A stretch of DNA of 14,495 bases from JAVEVF01 sp034005175 (GTDB lineage Bacteria > Actinomycetota > Coriobacteriia > Anaerosomatales > SLCP01). Positions 6,839-14,356 of this stretch are shown here, piece by piece (position 1 is the first letter of the stretch; each line of letters opens with the position of its first letter). The stretch is taken from the NCBI GenBank assembly GCA_034005175.1, contig JAVEVF010000045.1, forward strand, positions 1-14,495, in the 5' to 3' direction. The notes under the pieces are model-generated. The model did not search any database and was not told the DNA's origin. It saw only the letters and a list, made by a program, of their open reading frames with translations. The position numbers and the translations under genes are program-made.

Positions 6839-7948
6839 TCATGAGCCGAGCGGAAGGCGAAAGCCCACTGTCGCTCCGTGGCCGGGCTGGCTTTCGGCGA
6901 ACACCTCGCCACCGTGGTCCTCCACGATCCGACGGCTGATTGAAAGCCCCAGCCCTATCCCTCCGGTGTCAGTCGTGCGTGCGGCATCGGCTCTGTAGAA
7001 GCGCTCGAAGATATGTGGGAGGTTATTCGGGTCGATTCCCGGCCCGGTGTCTTGCACTCGCACCTCCGCAGCACGTCCGACCACTGCGACTTGCACGTCG
7101 ATGGTGCCGGACGGGGTATGTCGCACCGCATTGCCAATAAGGTTACGCAAGACCTGCGACAGGCGTGATTCATCACCCACCACAATCACTTGCGCATCGG
7201 GTATGACTGATTTGATCAAGACTCCCGGCGTGGCAAGCGGCTGTGCGCGGCGTGCTTCGGTGACAGCGAGGGCCGCAATGTCTAACCGCTGCATGTCGTA
7301 GCTCAACCGCCCCGCCTCGGCAAGCGTCAGTTCCTGGAGGTCGTCGACTACATGGCTAAGATGTGCAAGGTCATCGACCAGTGATGCCAGGCGTTCGGGT
7401 TCAGGTGCTAACACGCCTTCGGCCATCCCCTCGGCCTGCACGCGCGCTGCCGCAAGGGGGTTTCTGATCTCGTGCGCGACATCGGCGATCATGCGTCTGC
7501 GCGAACTCTCGGTGTCCTGAAGTGAGTGCGCCATTGCGTTGAAGCTATCACCGAGATCGATGATCTCTTGCGGACCACTCACGGTTATGCGGTGGCCGAG
7601 GTGACCGGTTGCAAGCATTGCTGCACCGTGCTCCAGATGTTGCAGAGGGTCGCTGATGGCGCGCGCGAGCAAGAACGCAACGACTGCTGCAACGATTGCC
7701 GCCGTCACCCCGCCAAGAATCACTCCCCGGTCAACGCTTGCCAAGAAAGCCTGTTCGGCGGCCCCACGCATGGCCGCTCGACCGGGTCCCATCATCCCCA
7801 CCCCGTGGTGAGTCGATTGCATCCCCATATAGGTGCCAAGTGCCCGAAGGAATGCTTCGCGGGTGACGAGGCTCACGATGAGCACCGAGCTCAGCCCCGC
7901 AGTGAGCGTTCCCAGAAAGATGCGCCAGAAAAGACCTGAACGGAACAC
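6839..7948 (-). CDS. HAMP-containing sensor histidine kinase
   Basis: 369 residues with a GTG start 2 nt after the response-regulator stop. Order of domains: TM1 (about 11-29), a short extracytoplasmic loop (30-74), TM2 (about 76-97), HAMP (98-148), and a dimerisation/phosphoacceptor helix with DVAHEIRNPLAAARVQ (His159). The ATPase follows, with an N box (LIGNAVRHTPSG, Asn273), a G1 box (DTGPGI, 300-305), an F box (HIFERFYRAD) and a G2 box (GGIGLGLSISR). All catalytic elements are intact. The outer loop is short and rich in Met, His and Gly (GTYMGMQSTHHGVGMMGPG, 38-56), reminiscent of metal-sensing loops. A metal or envelope stimulus is my inference. It phosphorylates the adjacent OmpR-type regulator. 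Confidence 0.95.
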   Translation of the reverse strand: MFRSGLFWRIFLGTLTAGLSSVLIVSLVTREAFLRALGTYMGMQSTHHGVGMMGPGRAAMRGAAEQAFLASVDRGVILGGVTAAIVAAVVAFLLARAISDPLQHLEHGAAMLATGHLGHRITVSGPQEIIDLGDSFNAMAHSLQDTESSRRRMIADVAHEIRNPLAAARVQAEGMAEGVLAPEPERLASLVDDLAHLSHVVDDLQELTLAEAGRLSYDMQRLDIAALAVTEARRAQPLATPGVLIKSVIPDAQVIVVGDESRLSQVLRNLIGNAVRHTPSGTIDVQVAVVGRAAEVRVQDTGPGIDPNNLPHIFERFYRADAARTTDTGGIGLGLSISRRIVEDHGGEVFAESQPGHGATVGFRLPLGS

Positions 7949-7951
7949 CGG

Positions 7952-8632
7952 TCAGCCCCCGACCTTGTAACCCACACCGATCACAGTGTGTATGTAGCGC
8001 GACGCACGCGGATCCTCGCCAAGCTTCTTGCGGACGTTCTTGATGTGGGCATCGATGGTGCGCTCGTAGCCCTCGAATGCTTCTCCGGAGACGATCTCAA
8101 GCAGCTGACCGCGGGTATAGACGCGACCGGGATGCGCTGCCATCGCGGTAAGGAGATCGAACTCCGATCTTGTCAGCTCTACCGTGCGCTCTCCCACTCT
8201 CACGAGCCGGCGCCGTGGGTCGATCACAAGATCTCCGACGTGGATGGGGGCATCCGCCTCAATATCGAGAGAACGGTCCACTCGGCGAAGAACCGCTTTG
8301 ACGCGCGCAACCACCTCGCGCGGACTGAACGGTTTGGTCACGTAGTCGTCGGCGCCCACCTCAAGTCCGATGAGGCGGTCGATCTCATCTGAGCGTGCGG
8401 TCACGAGGATCACGGGTATCCCCATCGGCAGAAGACGGCGGGTGATCTCGATGCCATCGGTACCGGGGAGCATGACATCGACGAGTGCAAGGTCCGGGTG
8501 ATGTTCGATGGCGAGCGAAAGACCAGCATCGCCATCGGTGGCAGCCAGTGTCGCAAAGCCCTCAGCCCGAAGGTATTCGGAGAGGACATCGACGATCTTC
8601 TTGTTGTCGTCTACCACCAGAATCGTGCGCAC
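7952..8632 (-). CDS. OmpR/PhoB-family response regulator
   Basis: 226 residues. The receiver domain (1-118) has the acidic pair Asp8/Asp9, phosphoacceptor Asp52 (LVDVMLPGTDG), Thr78 and Lys100 (VTKPFSPRE). The winged-helix DNA-binding domain (about 130-226) carries LTRSEFDLLTAMAAHPGRVY and the recognition/wing segment RTIDAHIKNVRKKLGEDP plus IHTVIGVGYKV. The start is GTG at 8632, preceded by AGGAG at a 6-nt spacing. The stop overlaps the ribosome-loading region of the kinase gene (TGA-cc-GTG), so the two are translationally coupled. Upstream on the same strand, beyond a strong hairpin, is the secreted DUF2680-like gene, whose promoter region carries GTGAA repeats suited to this class of regulator. 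That it binds there is an inference. Confidence 0.96.
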   Translation of the reverse strand: MRTILVVDDNKKIVDVLSEYLRAEGFATLAATDGDAGLSLAIEHHPDLALVDVMLPGTDGIEITRRLLPMGIPVILVTARSDEIDRLIGLEVGADDYVTKPFSPREVVARVKAVLRRVDRSLDIEADAPIHVGDLVIDPRRRLVRVGERTVELTRSEFDLLTAMAAHPGRVYTRGQLLEIVSGEAFEGYERTIDAHIKNVRKKLGEDPRASRYIHTVIGVGYKVGG

Positions 8633-8666
8633 GTGCGTCTCCTTGCATCAAGTATGACATGGAGCA

Positions 8667-8693
8667 GAGGGCGGGCCATCGCGGCCCGCCCTC
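8667..8693 (-). terminator. Strong hairpin between the DUF2680-like gene and the response regulator
   Basis: GAGGGCGGGCC (8667-8677) and GGCCCGCCCTC (8683-8693) form a perfect 11-bp stem, 10 of the 11 pairs G-C, around a 5-nt loop. It starts 41 nt after the DUF2680-like stop codon and ends 34 nt before the regulator start. There is no T-run on the minus strand. It would act as a partial terminator or an mRNA-stabilising 3' structure, letting the secreted protein be made in excess of the kinase pair. Confidence 0.65.
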
Positions 8694-8734
8694 ACTCGTA
8701 TGAGGCATCTGACGGTATCGTCGTGTCGTAGGCT

Positions 8735-9451
8735 TCAGCGCCCGTTCGGGCAGACACAGGTGCCACAGTCATCCGACCGTTGCCGCTCCCCATGCTCAGT
8801 GCGCGTGGTTTTGCCGCCCGGGCATTCACCTTGCGTCGGTGTGGCGGGAGCTTTCGATGCGGGCTGGGCTACGACGGGCTGTTCCACGGGTCTCACGGCG
8901 GTCCCTTGTGCGGGCTTGGCAGCCGTTCTCTCTGCAGGACTCGCTGAGGTTGTAGGAGCCGTCTTTGACGTGGTCTTGCGTTGGGCACTGCGATTCTGGC
9001 AGCCGGTATCTGTGGACGTGATTCTCTCGGTGATGCGGTCGCTCATGTGCGTGAGCATGTTGTCGGCCTGCGCCTGGGTGATGGCCCCATCGGCCACGAG
9101 CTCATCAAGCGCTGTCTTGCGCGCATCGAGCGTCGCGTCAGTAAGCTCCTCGGTGCTCACGCCTTCAGCGGCAGCGATGTCGGCGATGCTCTTTCCCGCC
9201 GAGCGCTGCTCGGCGATTTCTTCTGACGACAAGCCTGTGAGTCTGGCGACGGTGTCACGCAAGCGCGCGCCAGCGTCGGCCATCATAGTGCCTGGCCTGA
9301 TGTGCAGGCCGCAGTATCCGCCACGCCCCGCTCCTGCGGTTTGCTCGGCTGTCTCCAGGGAGCGTGCAGCGAACGCCCCTGATATCTGACCGATAACCAG
9401 CCCAGCCACGAGCGTGGCTGCAGACAAGGCGATCGCTCGGTTCCGATTCAT
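8735..9451 (-). CDS. Secreted DUF2680-like protein with cysteine-rich tail
   Basis: 238 residues. The start is at ATG 9451, since AGGAGG lies 8 nt before it; a longer frame to 9595 would precede this with non-signal sequence. A signal peptide (1-29, ending GAFAA) is followed by GGYCGLHIRPGTMM. Residues about 63-145 form a helical repeat region of DUF2680 type: TGLSSEEIAEQRSAGKSIAD, then VSTEELTDATLDARKTALDE, then GAITQAQADNMLTHMSDRI. A long Ala/Thr/Pro/Lys linker (about 155-207) leads to a short Cys-bearing end, ECPGGK and DDCGTCVCPNGR (Cys210, 229, 232, 234). The Cys, His and Met residues suggest metal or redox chemistry outside the membrane, but no reaction can be assigned. It precedes a two-component system on the same strand, an arrangement like the CpxP/ZraP-type periplasmic accessory proteins. 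That is an analogy, not homology. Confidence 0.85.
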   Translation of the reverse strand: MNRNRAIALSAATLVAGLVIGQISGAFAARSLETAEQTAGAGRGGYCGLHIRPGTMMADAGARLRDTVARLTGLSSEEIAEQRSAGKSIADIAAAEGVSTEELTDATLDARKTALDELVADGAITQAQADNMLTHMSDRITERITSTDTGCQNRSAQRKTTSKTAPTTSASPAERTAAKPAQGTAVRPVEQPVVAQPASKAPATPTQGECPGGKTTRTEHGERQRSDDCGTCVCPNGR

Positions 9452-9477
9452 GAGAAGTCCCTCCTTGAAGCACTGTT

Positions 9478-9525
9478 GTGAACGTGCAAGCAGAGTGTCT
9501 CGTGTTGATGTGAATATGAGGTGAA
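9478..9525 (-). promoter_or_regulatory. Candidate response-regulator binding repeats upstream of the DUF2680-like gene
   Basis: On the + strand GTGAA occurs at 9510-9514 and 9521-9525, exactly one 11-bp period apart, and again at 9478-9482, 32 bp away (about three turns). On the minus strand, the direction of the gene, this reads TTCAC-N6-TTCAC, a layout typical of OmpR/PhoB-family tandem sites. The pair lies 59-74 bp upstream of the start codon, where such sites overlap or replace a -35. No convincing -10 is visible. Confidence 0.45.
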
Positions 9526-9617
9526 CTCCCAGAGGGCTTTGAGTGAGCACAGAGCCGCGAAACGGCCACGCTCTGCAGACTTGTCTCGACGGCACTCAAG
9601 CACGCTCGGGCGATCCA

Positions 9618-9626
9618 TGATACACT
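9618..9626 (+). promoter_or_regulatory. Possible extended -10 for the DEAD-box helicase
   Basis: TGATACACT fits TG-N plus TACACT (TAnnnT) without a recognisable -35. Transcription from here would leave a leader of about 110 nt before the helicase ATG. It includes a small hairpin (CTGCGT 9690-9695, ACGCAG 9701-9706), which could serve cold-shock-type leader control, though nothing proves that. Confidence 0.25.
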
Positions 9627-9744
9627 GCCGCAGCTCACCTAAGACCCGGTTGTCCTGTGCCGCCCGATGCGGCCCGCGAAGAGGATCAGCTGCGTCTGCC
9701 ACGCAGTGCGACCCTGATGCGGCGCACGGTACAGGAGAAAACAG

Positions 9745-11016
<1,272 letters not shown>

Positions 11017-11137
11017 AGGAAGGCCGCATCGCACGGAGCGAACCCGGTCTTGCGCCCAGCAAATACCTTCGACTACGGTGGGGTGACGACTTCATCGAGC
11101 TGGGATTGCGAGGGGGACCGCAAACCAGCATCGGCTT

Positions 11138-11153
11138 GCTCCTGAGAAGGAGC
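11138..11153 (+). other. Small GNRA-loop hairpin downstream of the helicase
   Basis: GCTCCT-GAGA-AGGAGC forms a 6-bp stem closed by a GAGA tetraloop, 122 nt after the helicase stop. A G-run rather than a T-run follows, so it is a weak terminator candidate at best. It is the only structure I can see in the 11017-11233 gap, which otherwise holds the upstream part of an open frame described in the next entry. Confidence 0.3.
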
Positions 11154-11233
11154 GGGGGGCCACAACTTGGTCGAAAGCTTGGTACCTGAAGGACCTCACG
11201 CGGCGAGCAGTCCGGTACGGCCTGTACGACTAC

Positions 11234-11659
11234 ATGTGGGGTCGCATATTCGCTTCCACCAGGTACATGGCGGGTGCAATCTTTCCGAAAGCGAGCGCTA
11301 TGCGGAATGTCTTCACACGAGGCCAAGTCTACAGTTCATGGTGGTTCAAGCATGTGAGACGAGGTTTCGGCTGGGTAGACCGCTCGATTTGGGGGATAGC
11401 TGACACAGCCAGTTACACAACCTTTCCATTCTTGCTCAGTGCCTGGGACTACTCGAACTGGGGCACCAAACTCGTGGTTTCGTTGACCGCTTGTACTGTG
11501 TCCGGAATGGTGGCGGCCGCGGCGATTCACCGATATGTCAGTCGCGGCCGACCGAGCAGCGGTTATGGTGTTAGCTGGAGAGTATCCAGAACGATTGCGA
11601 GCGCCGCCTCGGTAAGGAGCCTTGCCCGGGATTACTATTACCTGTCAACAAAGAAGTGA
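11234..11659 (+). CDS. Hypothetical aromatic-rich protein, possible detached RHS tip
   Basis: 141 residues from the first ATG, but no Shine-Dalgarno precedes it. The same frame is open without stop back to 11087, where it reads ...TTWSKAWYLKDLTRRAVRYG and similar plausible coding sequence. Composition is unusual: seven Trp in the first 76 residues (SSWWFKHVRRGFGWVDRSIW), many Arg and Tyr, and one hydrophobic stretch (about 78-98, TKLVVSLTACTVSGMVAAAAI) that could cross or insert into a membrane. I recognise no family. Lack of a proper start and its place before an immunity-like gene and an RHS fragment suggest a toxin tip cut off from its parent RHS gene. The stop codon overlaps a GTGAGG ribosome-binding-like sequence for the next short frame. 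Confidence 0.45.
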   Translation: MWGRIFASTRYMAGAIFPKASAMRNVFTRGQVYSSWWFKHVRRGFGWVDRSIWGIADTASYTTFPFLLSAWDYSNWGTKLVVSLTACTVSGMVAAAAIHRYVSRGRPSSGYGVSWRVSRTIASAASVRSLARDYYYLSTKK

Positions 11660-11669
11660 GGTATCGCCT

Positions 11670-11813
11670 GTGGGGTTGATTGGCGACTTACTGCACATGG
11701 TCGGTATCCATTGGTTCGCTGTTGGAGGCGAAGCCTTGCGCCTAGGCATCGCGCCGAACGTGCGCTATCGCAGTTGGACTGGGATTCCTCAGGGATTCTG
11801 GACGCTCTGGTAG
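11670..11813 (+). pseudogene. Short frame after the aromatic-rich ORF, possible 5' part of a frameshifted gene
   Basis: A GTG at 11670 lies 8 nt after GTGAGG and opens 47 codons (IGDLLHMVGIHWFAVGGEAL and onward) ending in TAG at 11811. The start signal is better than that of the overlapping downstream ORF in another frame (to 12049). It may be the 5' portion of one gene that lost or gained a base around 11760-11800. Alternatively it is a stand-alone small peptide or chance. Confidence 0.3.
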
Positions 11814-12049
11814 CGGTTGATCCATGCCTCTACTACAACGTGCGTGAATCGCGTAACGCATACCTGCCAGCTGCGCGCATGATTTCCGAAGAGATCAGGA
11901 CCGGGACCTCGCTGAGCACGTCAGCAGTGAAGATGTTGATCGATCGCTCATTGGGGTCAACAGGCGGCTGTGCCGGTGACAGTGCGCGAGTCGATGACCT
12001 TGCGAAGGCCATTGTCCGTCGATCTCGGGAAGGTGGGTCCATTCATTGA
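11711..12049 (+). CDS. Hypothetical immunity-like protein, start uncertain
   Basis: 112 residues from a TTG at 11711, but only the part from about 11765 onward looks protein-like: LDWDSSGILDALVAVDPCLY, an ESRNAYLPAARMISEEIRTG helix, a second helical region and an Arg-rich end. The layout (short, acidic-then-helical, a DWDxxGI opening) recalls small immunity proteins of polymorphic toxin loci. This is a resemblance in style, not an identified family. No ribosome binding site precedes the TTG at 11711 or the TTG at 11774. The preceding short frame has a good start and ends inside this ORF, so a frameshift joining the two is plausible. It lies directly upstream of an RHS core fragment. Confidence 0.45.
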   Translation: MVRCWRRSLAPRHRAERALSQLDWDSSGILDALVAVDPCLYYNVRESRNAYLPAARMISEEIRTGTSLSTSAVKMLIDRSLGSTGGCAGDSARVDDLAKAIVRRSREGGSIH

Positions 12050-12176
12050 GGACTGACCTACGGAGGGAAAGCCGGTCACCTTCCTCATCGCGATCACCGA
12101 CAGGGGCGACGTCGCCGCGCTCACCGACACCCAAGGCACGCCCTTCGCCCGCTACACCTACGACCCGTACGGCGCC

Positions 12177-12779
12177 GTGCTCTCGCAAGCATCGAACGCT
12201 GTCACCGGCATCTCAGCCGCGCTCGCCTCTTCCATCGCCGCCAGACAGCCGCTCCGCTACGCCGGCTACGTCTACGACGCGCACTCGGCCACCTACTACC
12301 TCTCTGCCCGCCACTACGACCCGGCCACCGCGCGCTTCCTTTCCAAAGACCCCGCGCGTGATGACGGGGACGAGAGCGCCTACCAGTACTGCGCAGGGGA
12401 CCCGGTGGGGAGGGTGGATCCGAGCGGGGAGTGGGCGGAGAGATATACGTGTGCAGCGAGGGGCCCCAATAGTTTCAGAGTCAAAATGGGCTGGCCGTTT
12501 CTGTCGAAAGGCTACTGTCTAGCCTTTGCTGCAGACCTCGTCTTCAAGTTGGGGACTAGAGGTCAATACAAGAAGATGGGAGTCCAACGCATCGCGGTAG
12601 AGTCGTACGCCCATGCCGTCGCACACTATGCCGGCAAAGCCGCTGTGGCTACGCGTATCATGCGGAAATTAGGAGCGGAGTTGAGGAATCGGGGCTCAGA
12701 GGCACATGTCAATAATAACGAACGGCGGGTTATGGTCCGCCGATTCTATACTGTCTGGGGTCTTGGTCCTAATATCTGA
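12177..12779 (+). CDS. Orphan RHS core fragment with unidentified C-terminal tip
   Basis: 200 residues from the GTG at 12177, but RHS-type sequence begins earlier: the frame runs open from 12057, straight after a TGA. It reads ...FLIAITDRGDVAALTDTQGT and ARYTYDPYG with no start codon before 12177. From the GTG, LRYAGYVYDAHSATYYLSAR (26-45), HYDPATARFLSKDP (46-59) and the pre-toxin boundary DPVGRVDPSGEW (75-86) are the RHS repeat-associated core. RHS proteins form a shell that encloses and releases the C-terminal toxin; here the shell is missing. The remaining tip (about 86-200) is Arg/Ala-rich with GYCLAFAADLVFKLG, ESYAHAVAHYAGKA and FYTVWGLGPNI and matches no toxin family I recognise. Candidate immunity genes follow. 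Most likely a stored or degraded tip cassette rather than a functional secreted toxin. Confidence 0.7.
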   Translation: MLSQASNAVTGISAALASSIAARQPLRYAGYVYDAHSATYYLSARHYDPATARFLSKDPARDDGDESAYQYCAGDPVGRVDPSGEWAERYTCAARGPNSFRVKMGWPFLSKGYCLAFAADLVFKLGTRGQYKKMGVQRIAVESYAHAVAHYAGKAAVATRIMRKLGAELRNRGSEAHVNNNERRVMVRRFYTVWGLGPNI

Positions 12780-12845
12780 TTCCTGAATGGATTAGAAAGC
12801 TCATCATACGTCCATCGGCTGCCAGATTGGCGGGAAGGAAAGGCT

Positions 12846-13376
12846 GTGTGGGACTGGTTTGCGTTGACGTTCTGGGACTTCTCATCGTTTATCCTCTGGA
12901 TTGCGATCTTCCTGCTGGGCTTCGGCGCTGCCAGGCTATTGTTTCTCACACTCGCACACAGAATGCCTGTCAAACGCTCGGGAATCATCGCCGGTGCCAC
13001 ACTTCTGGGCGTTGCTGTGATCTTCGCCCTCTCGTCCGCCTGGGCGACAGGTCGCATCGTCCCCGATTCGGAACCCGAGCCTTTTAACGCAGAAACATGG
13101 GAATCCAAACCCTGGGTGCGATACGCGATGGCACAACATATGGTGGAATCAGGCGAACTTCTCGGCATGAGGCGTGAAGAGATGTGGTCGATGTTGGGTT
13201 ACGGAGACGGCTCTTATAGCGACCCATCAGGAATTGGCACCGATATGCAAGCCTGGAGGCTGTGGCGGCCACGGGATCTACTGCTTGTGCTACCACCCGA
13301 ACTGAGGCTCGACTACGATCAGCGCGGGCGAGTCATCCGTGCATGGGTCGAGCCGGGGGTGCCGCATTTCGAGTAA
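12846..13376 (+). CDS. Two-TM membrane protein, candidate immunity protein
   Basis: 176 residues from a GTG with GGAAAGG just upstream, 66 bp after the RHS fragment. Two membrane segments (about 13-36 and 46-66) are followed by a soluble domain. That domain carries TWESKPWVRYAMAQHMVESG, LLGMRREEMWSMLGYGDG and, near the end, LRLDYDQRGRVIRAWVEPG. The pattern W-x-x-x-P-x-x-R-x-x-M, then L-x-G-x-x-x-E-E-x-x-x-x-L-G-x-x-D, then a strand and an xDxxGRV turn is common in small lipoprotein or immunity-type proteins related in layout to SmpA/BamE-like folds. The domain should face outside or the cytoplasm depending on topology, which I cannot fix. Position right after an RHS tip makes it the best candidate for the cognate immunity gene. 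Inferred, not proven. Confidence 0.65.
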   Translation: MWDWFALTFWDFSSFILWIAIFLLGFGAARLLFLTLAHRMPVKRSGIIAGATLLGVAVIFALSSAWATGRIVPDSEPEPFNAETWESKPWVRYAMAQHMVESGELLGMRREEMWSMLGYGDGSYSDPSGIGTDMQAWRLWRPRDLLLVLPPELRLDYDQRGRVIRAWVEPGVPHFE

Positions 13377-13474
13377 GTGCTTTCGACTTGTTCAGAGTTC
13401 CGTCGCTGTCGGCAACGCAAGGCATACATCACGGAGGCTTCGTCAACTGCGGTTACGAAGAAAGATGAACAGAT

Positions 13475-14101
13475 ATGGCCGAAAGGCCCGAAGAGCAAGA
13501 ACAAGAGATGACGATTTCAAAAGTCTCTCGCCGAGAGCTCCGCAGTATGCTTCGCCGCTGGAGGCTACTAGATTTAGACGCATGGGAATCCCTCGGCTGT
13601 CTATTCACTCTAAGTACAGGGATCCCGGAAATTCGTCTATACGACTCAGTAATCAATCTCGGATTGCGAGAGCAAATCGAAGACACGGCTATTGAGGCAG
13701 CCCAACTTCTTGCTTCTGAGTTGGAAACAGGGGAAGGATTCTTGATCTCTGACGGTCATTGGCCGCGCAGTGAAGCCTTGAACGAAGAGAGCTTTCTTGT
13801 GGAGATCGTCGCCGCATCTGGAATCACGCGAGCTTTCGGAGGGGCAATCAAGATCGGACATCTCTCTGCTGCCCAGATACAACAACTGATGGAAGAAGTG
13901 ACCAAAGGGGCCCTGCACGCTCGCTTCGACTGCGGGATTGTTGTGAGGACCTCCCGATGCCCCATCATTTGGAATCCATGCCATCACGCTGATGTCCATG
14001 TGTTCACCGACGGCAGCCGGAAGATAGTCGATAAAATCCGCCATCCTGCGCATGCATCGGGACTGTTAGTGAATGAAGAGCATTGTGTGGATGGGGAGTA
14101 A
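13475..14101 (+). CDS. Hypothetical soluble protein in the RHS cassette region
   Basis: 208 residues. ATG 13475 is the first in-frame start after a stop at 13466; a purine-rich GAAGAAAGA lies about 12 nt upstream, a weak site. ATG 13508 is an alternative start. No signal peptide or membrane helix is seen. The N-terminus is charged, the middle is mixed helix and strand (for example EIRLYDSVINLGLREQIEDT, HLSAAQIQQLMEEVTKGALH), and the C-terminus has His/Asp-rich stretches (NPCHHADVHVFTDGSRK, HPAHASG). I recognise no family. GC content is lower than in the helicase or two-component genes, consistent with acquired DNA. Its order after an RHS tip and a candidate immunity gene suggests another immunity or accessory protein. 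Confidence 0.6.
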   Translation: MAERPEEQEQEMTISKVSRRELRSMLRRWRLLDLDAWESLGCLFTLSTGIPEIRLYDSVINLGLREQIEDTAIEAAQLLASELETGEGFLISDGHWPRSEALNEESFLVEIVAASGITRAFGGAIKIGHLSAAQIQQLMEEVTKGALHARFDCGIVVRTSRCPIIWNPCHHADVHVFTDGSRKIVDKIRHPAHASGLLVNEEHCVDGE

Positions 14102-14137
14102 GCTGGTGACCGATGTTACAGTGGATGGCTGCGCAGG

Positions 14138-14356
14138 ATGCAAATATGGCAGCGACGAGATTTCTCGGCCGGTCGGCTACGGCTTTGGGGAACACGGAGA
14201 GTCACGAGTGCAGACGAGATCGGGATCGACATGGAGCGCGACATGCAGGGTCGGGGCCGAGTCGAGTTCGAGGAGGACGGCAGCCCACTCGACATCGTGT
14301 GGACAATCATTCCGGAAGGGGACGAGATCCTAAAGTCCGTGACCGTGGTTCCATGA
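14138..14356 (+). CDS. Small hypothetical ORF coupled to the next gene
   Basis: 72 residues from ATG 14138; a later start at 14231 (ATGGAGCGC) is also possible. Only the second half (about residues 25-72: a DEIGIDMERD stretch, VEFEEDGSPLDIVWTIIPEG and a VTVV end) looks clearly protein-like. The first half is Arg-rich and may be non-coding. In the overlapping frame starting at 14073 the upstream stretch (VTDVTVDGCAGCKYGSDEIS) looks at least as good, so a one-base frameshift near 14190-14215 may have split an older gene. The stop overlaps the ATG of the following gene as ATGA, which supports this frame at its 3' end. No function can be assigned. Confidence 0.4.
   Translation: MQIWQRRDFSAGRLRLWGTRRVTSADEIGIDMERDMQGRGRVEFEEDGSPLDIVWTIIPEGDEILKSVTVVP

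Noticed and set aside
11167..11403. TTG-started ORF after AAGGAG, overlapping the aromatic-rich frame
   Set aside because: The spacing is about 14 nt and the translation looks like an out-of-frame reading; the neighbouring frame has better protein character over the same bases.
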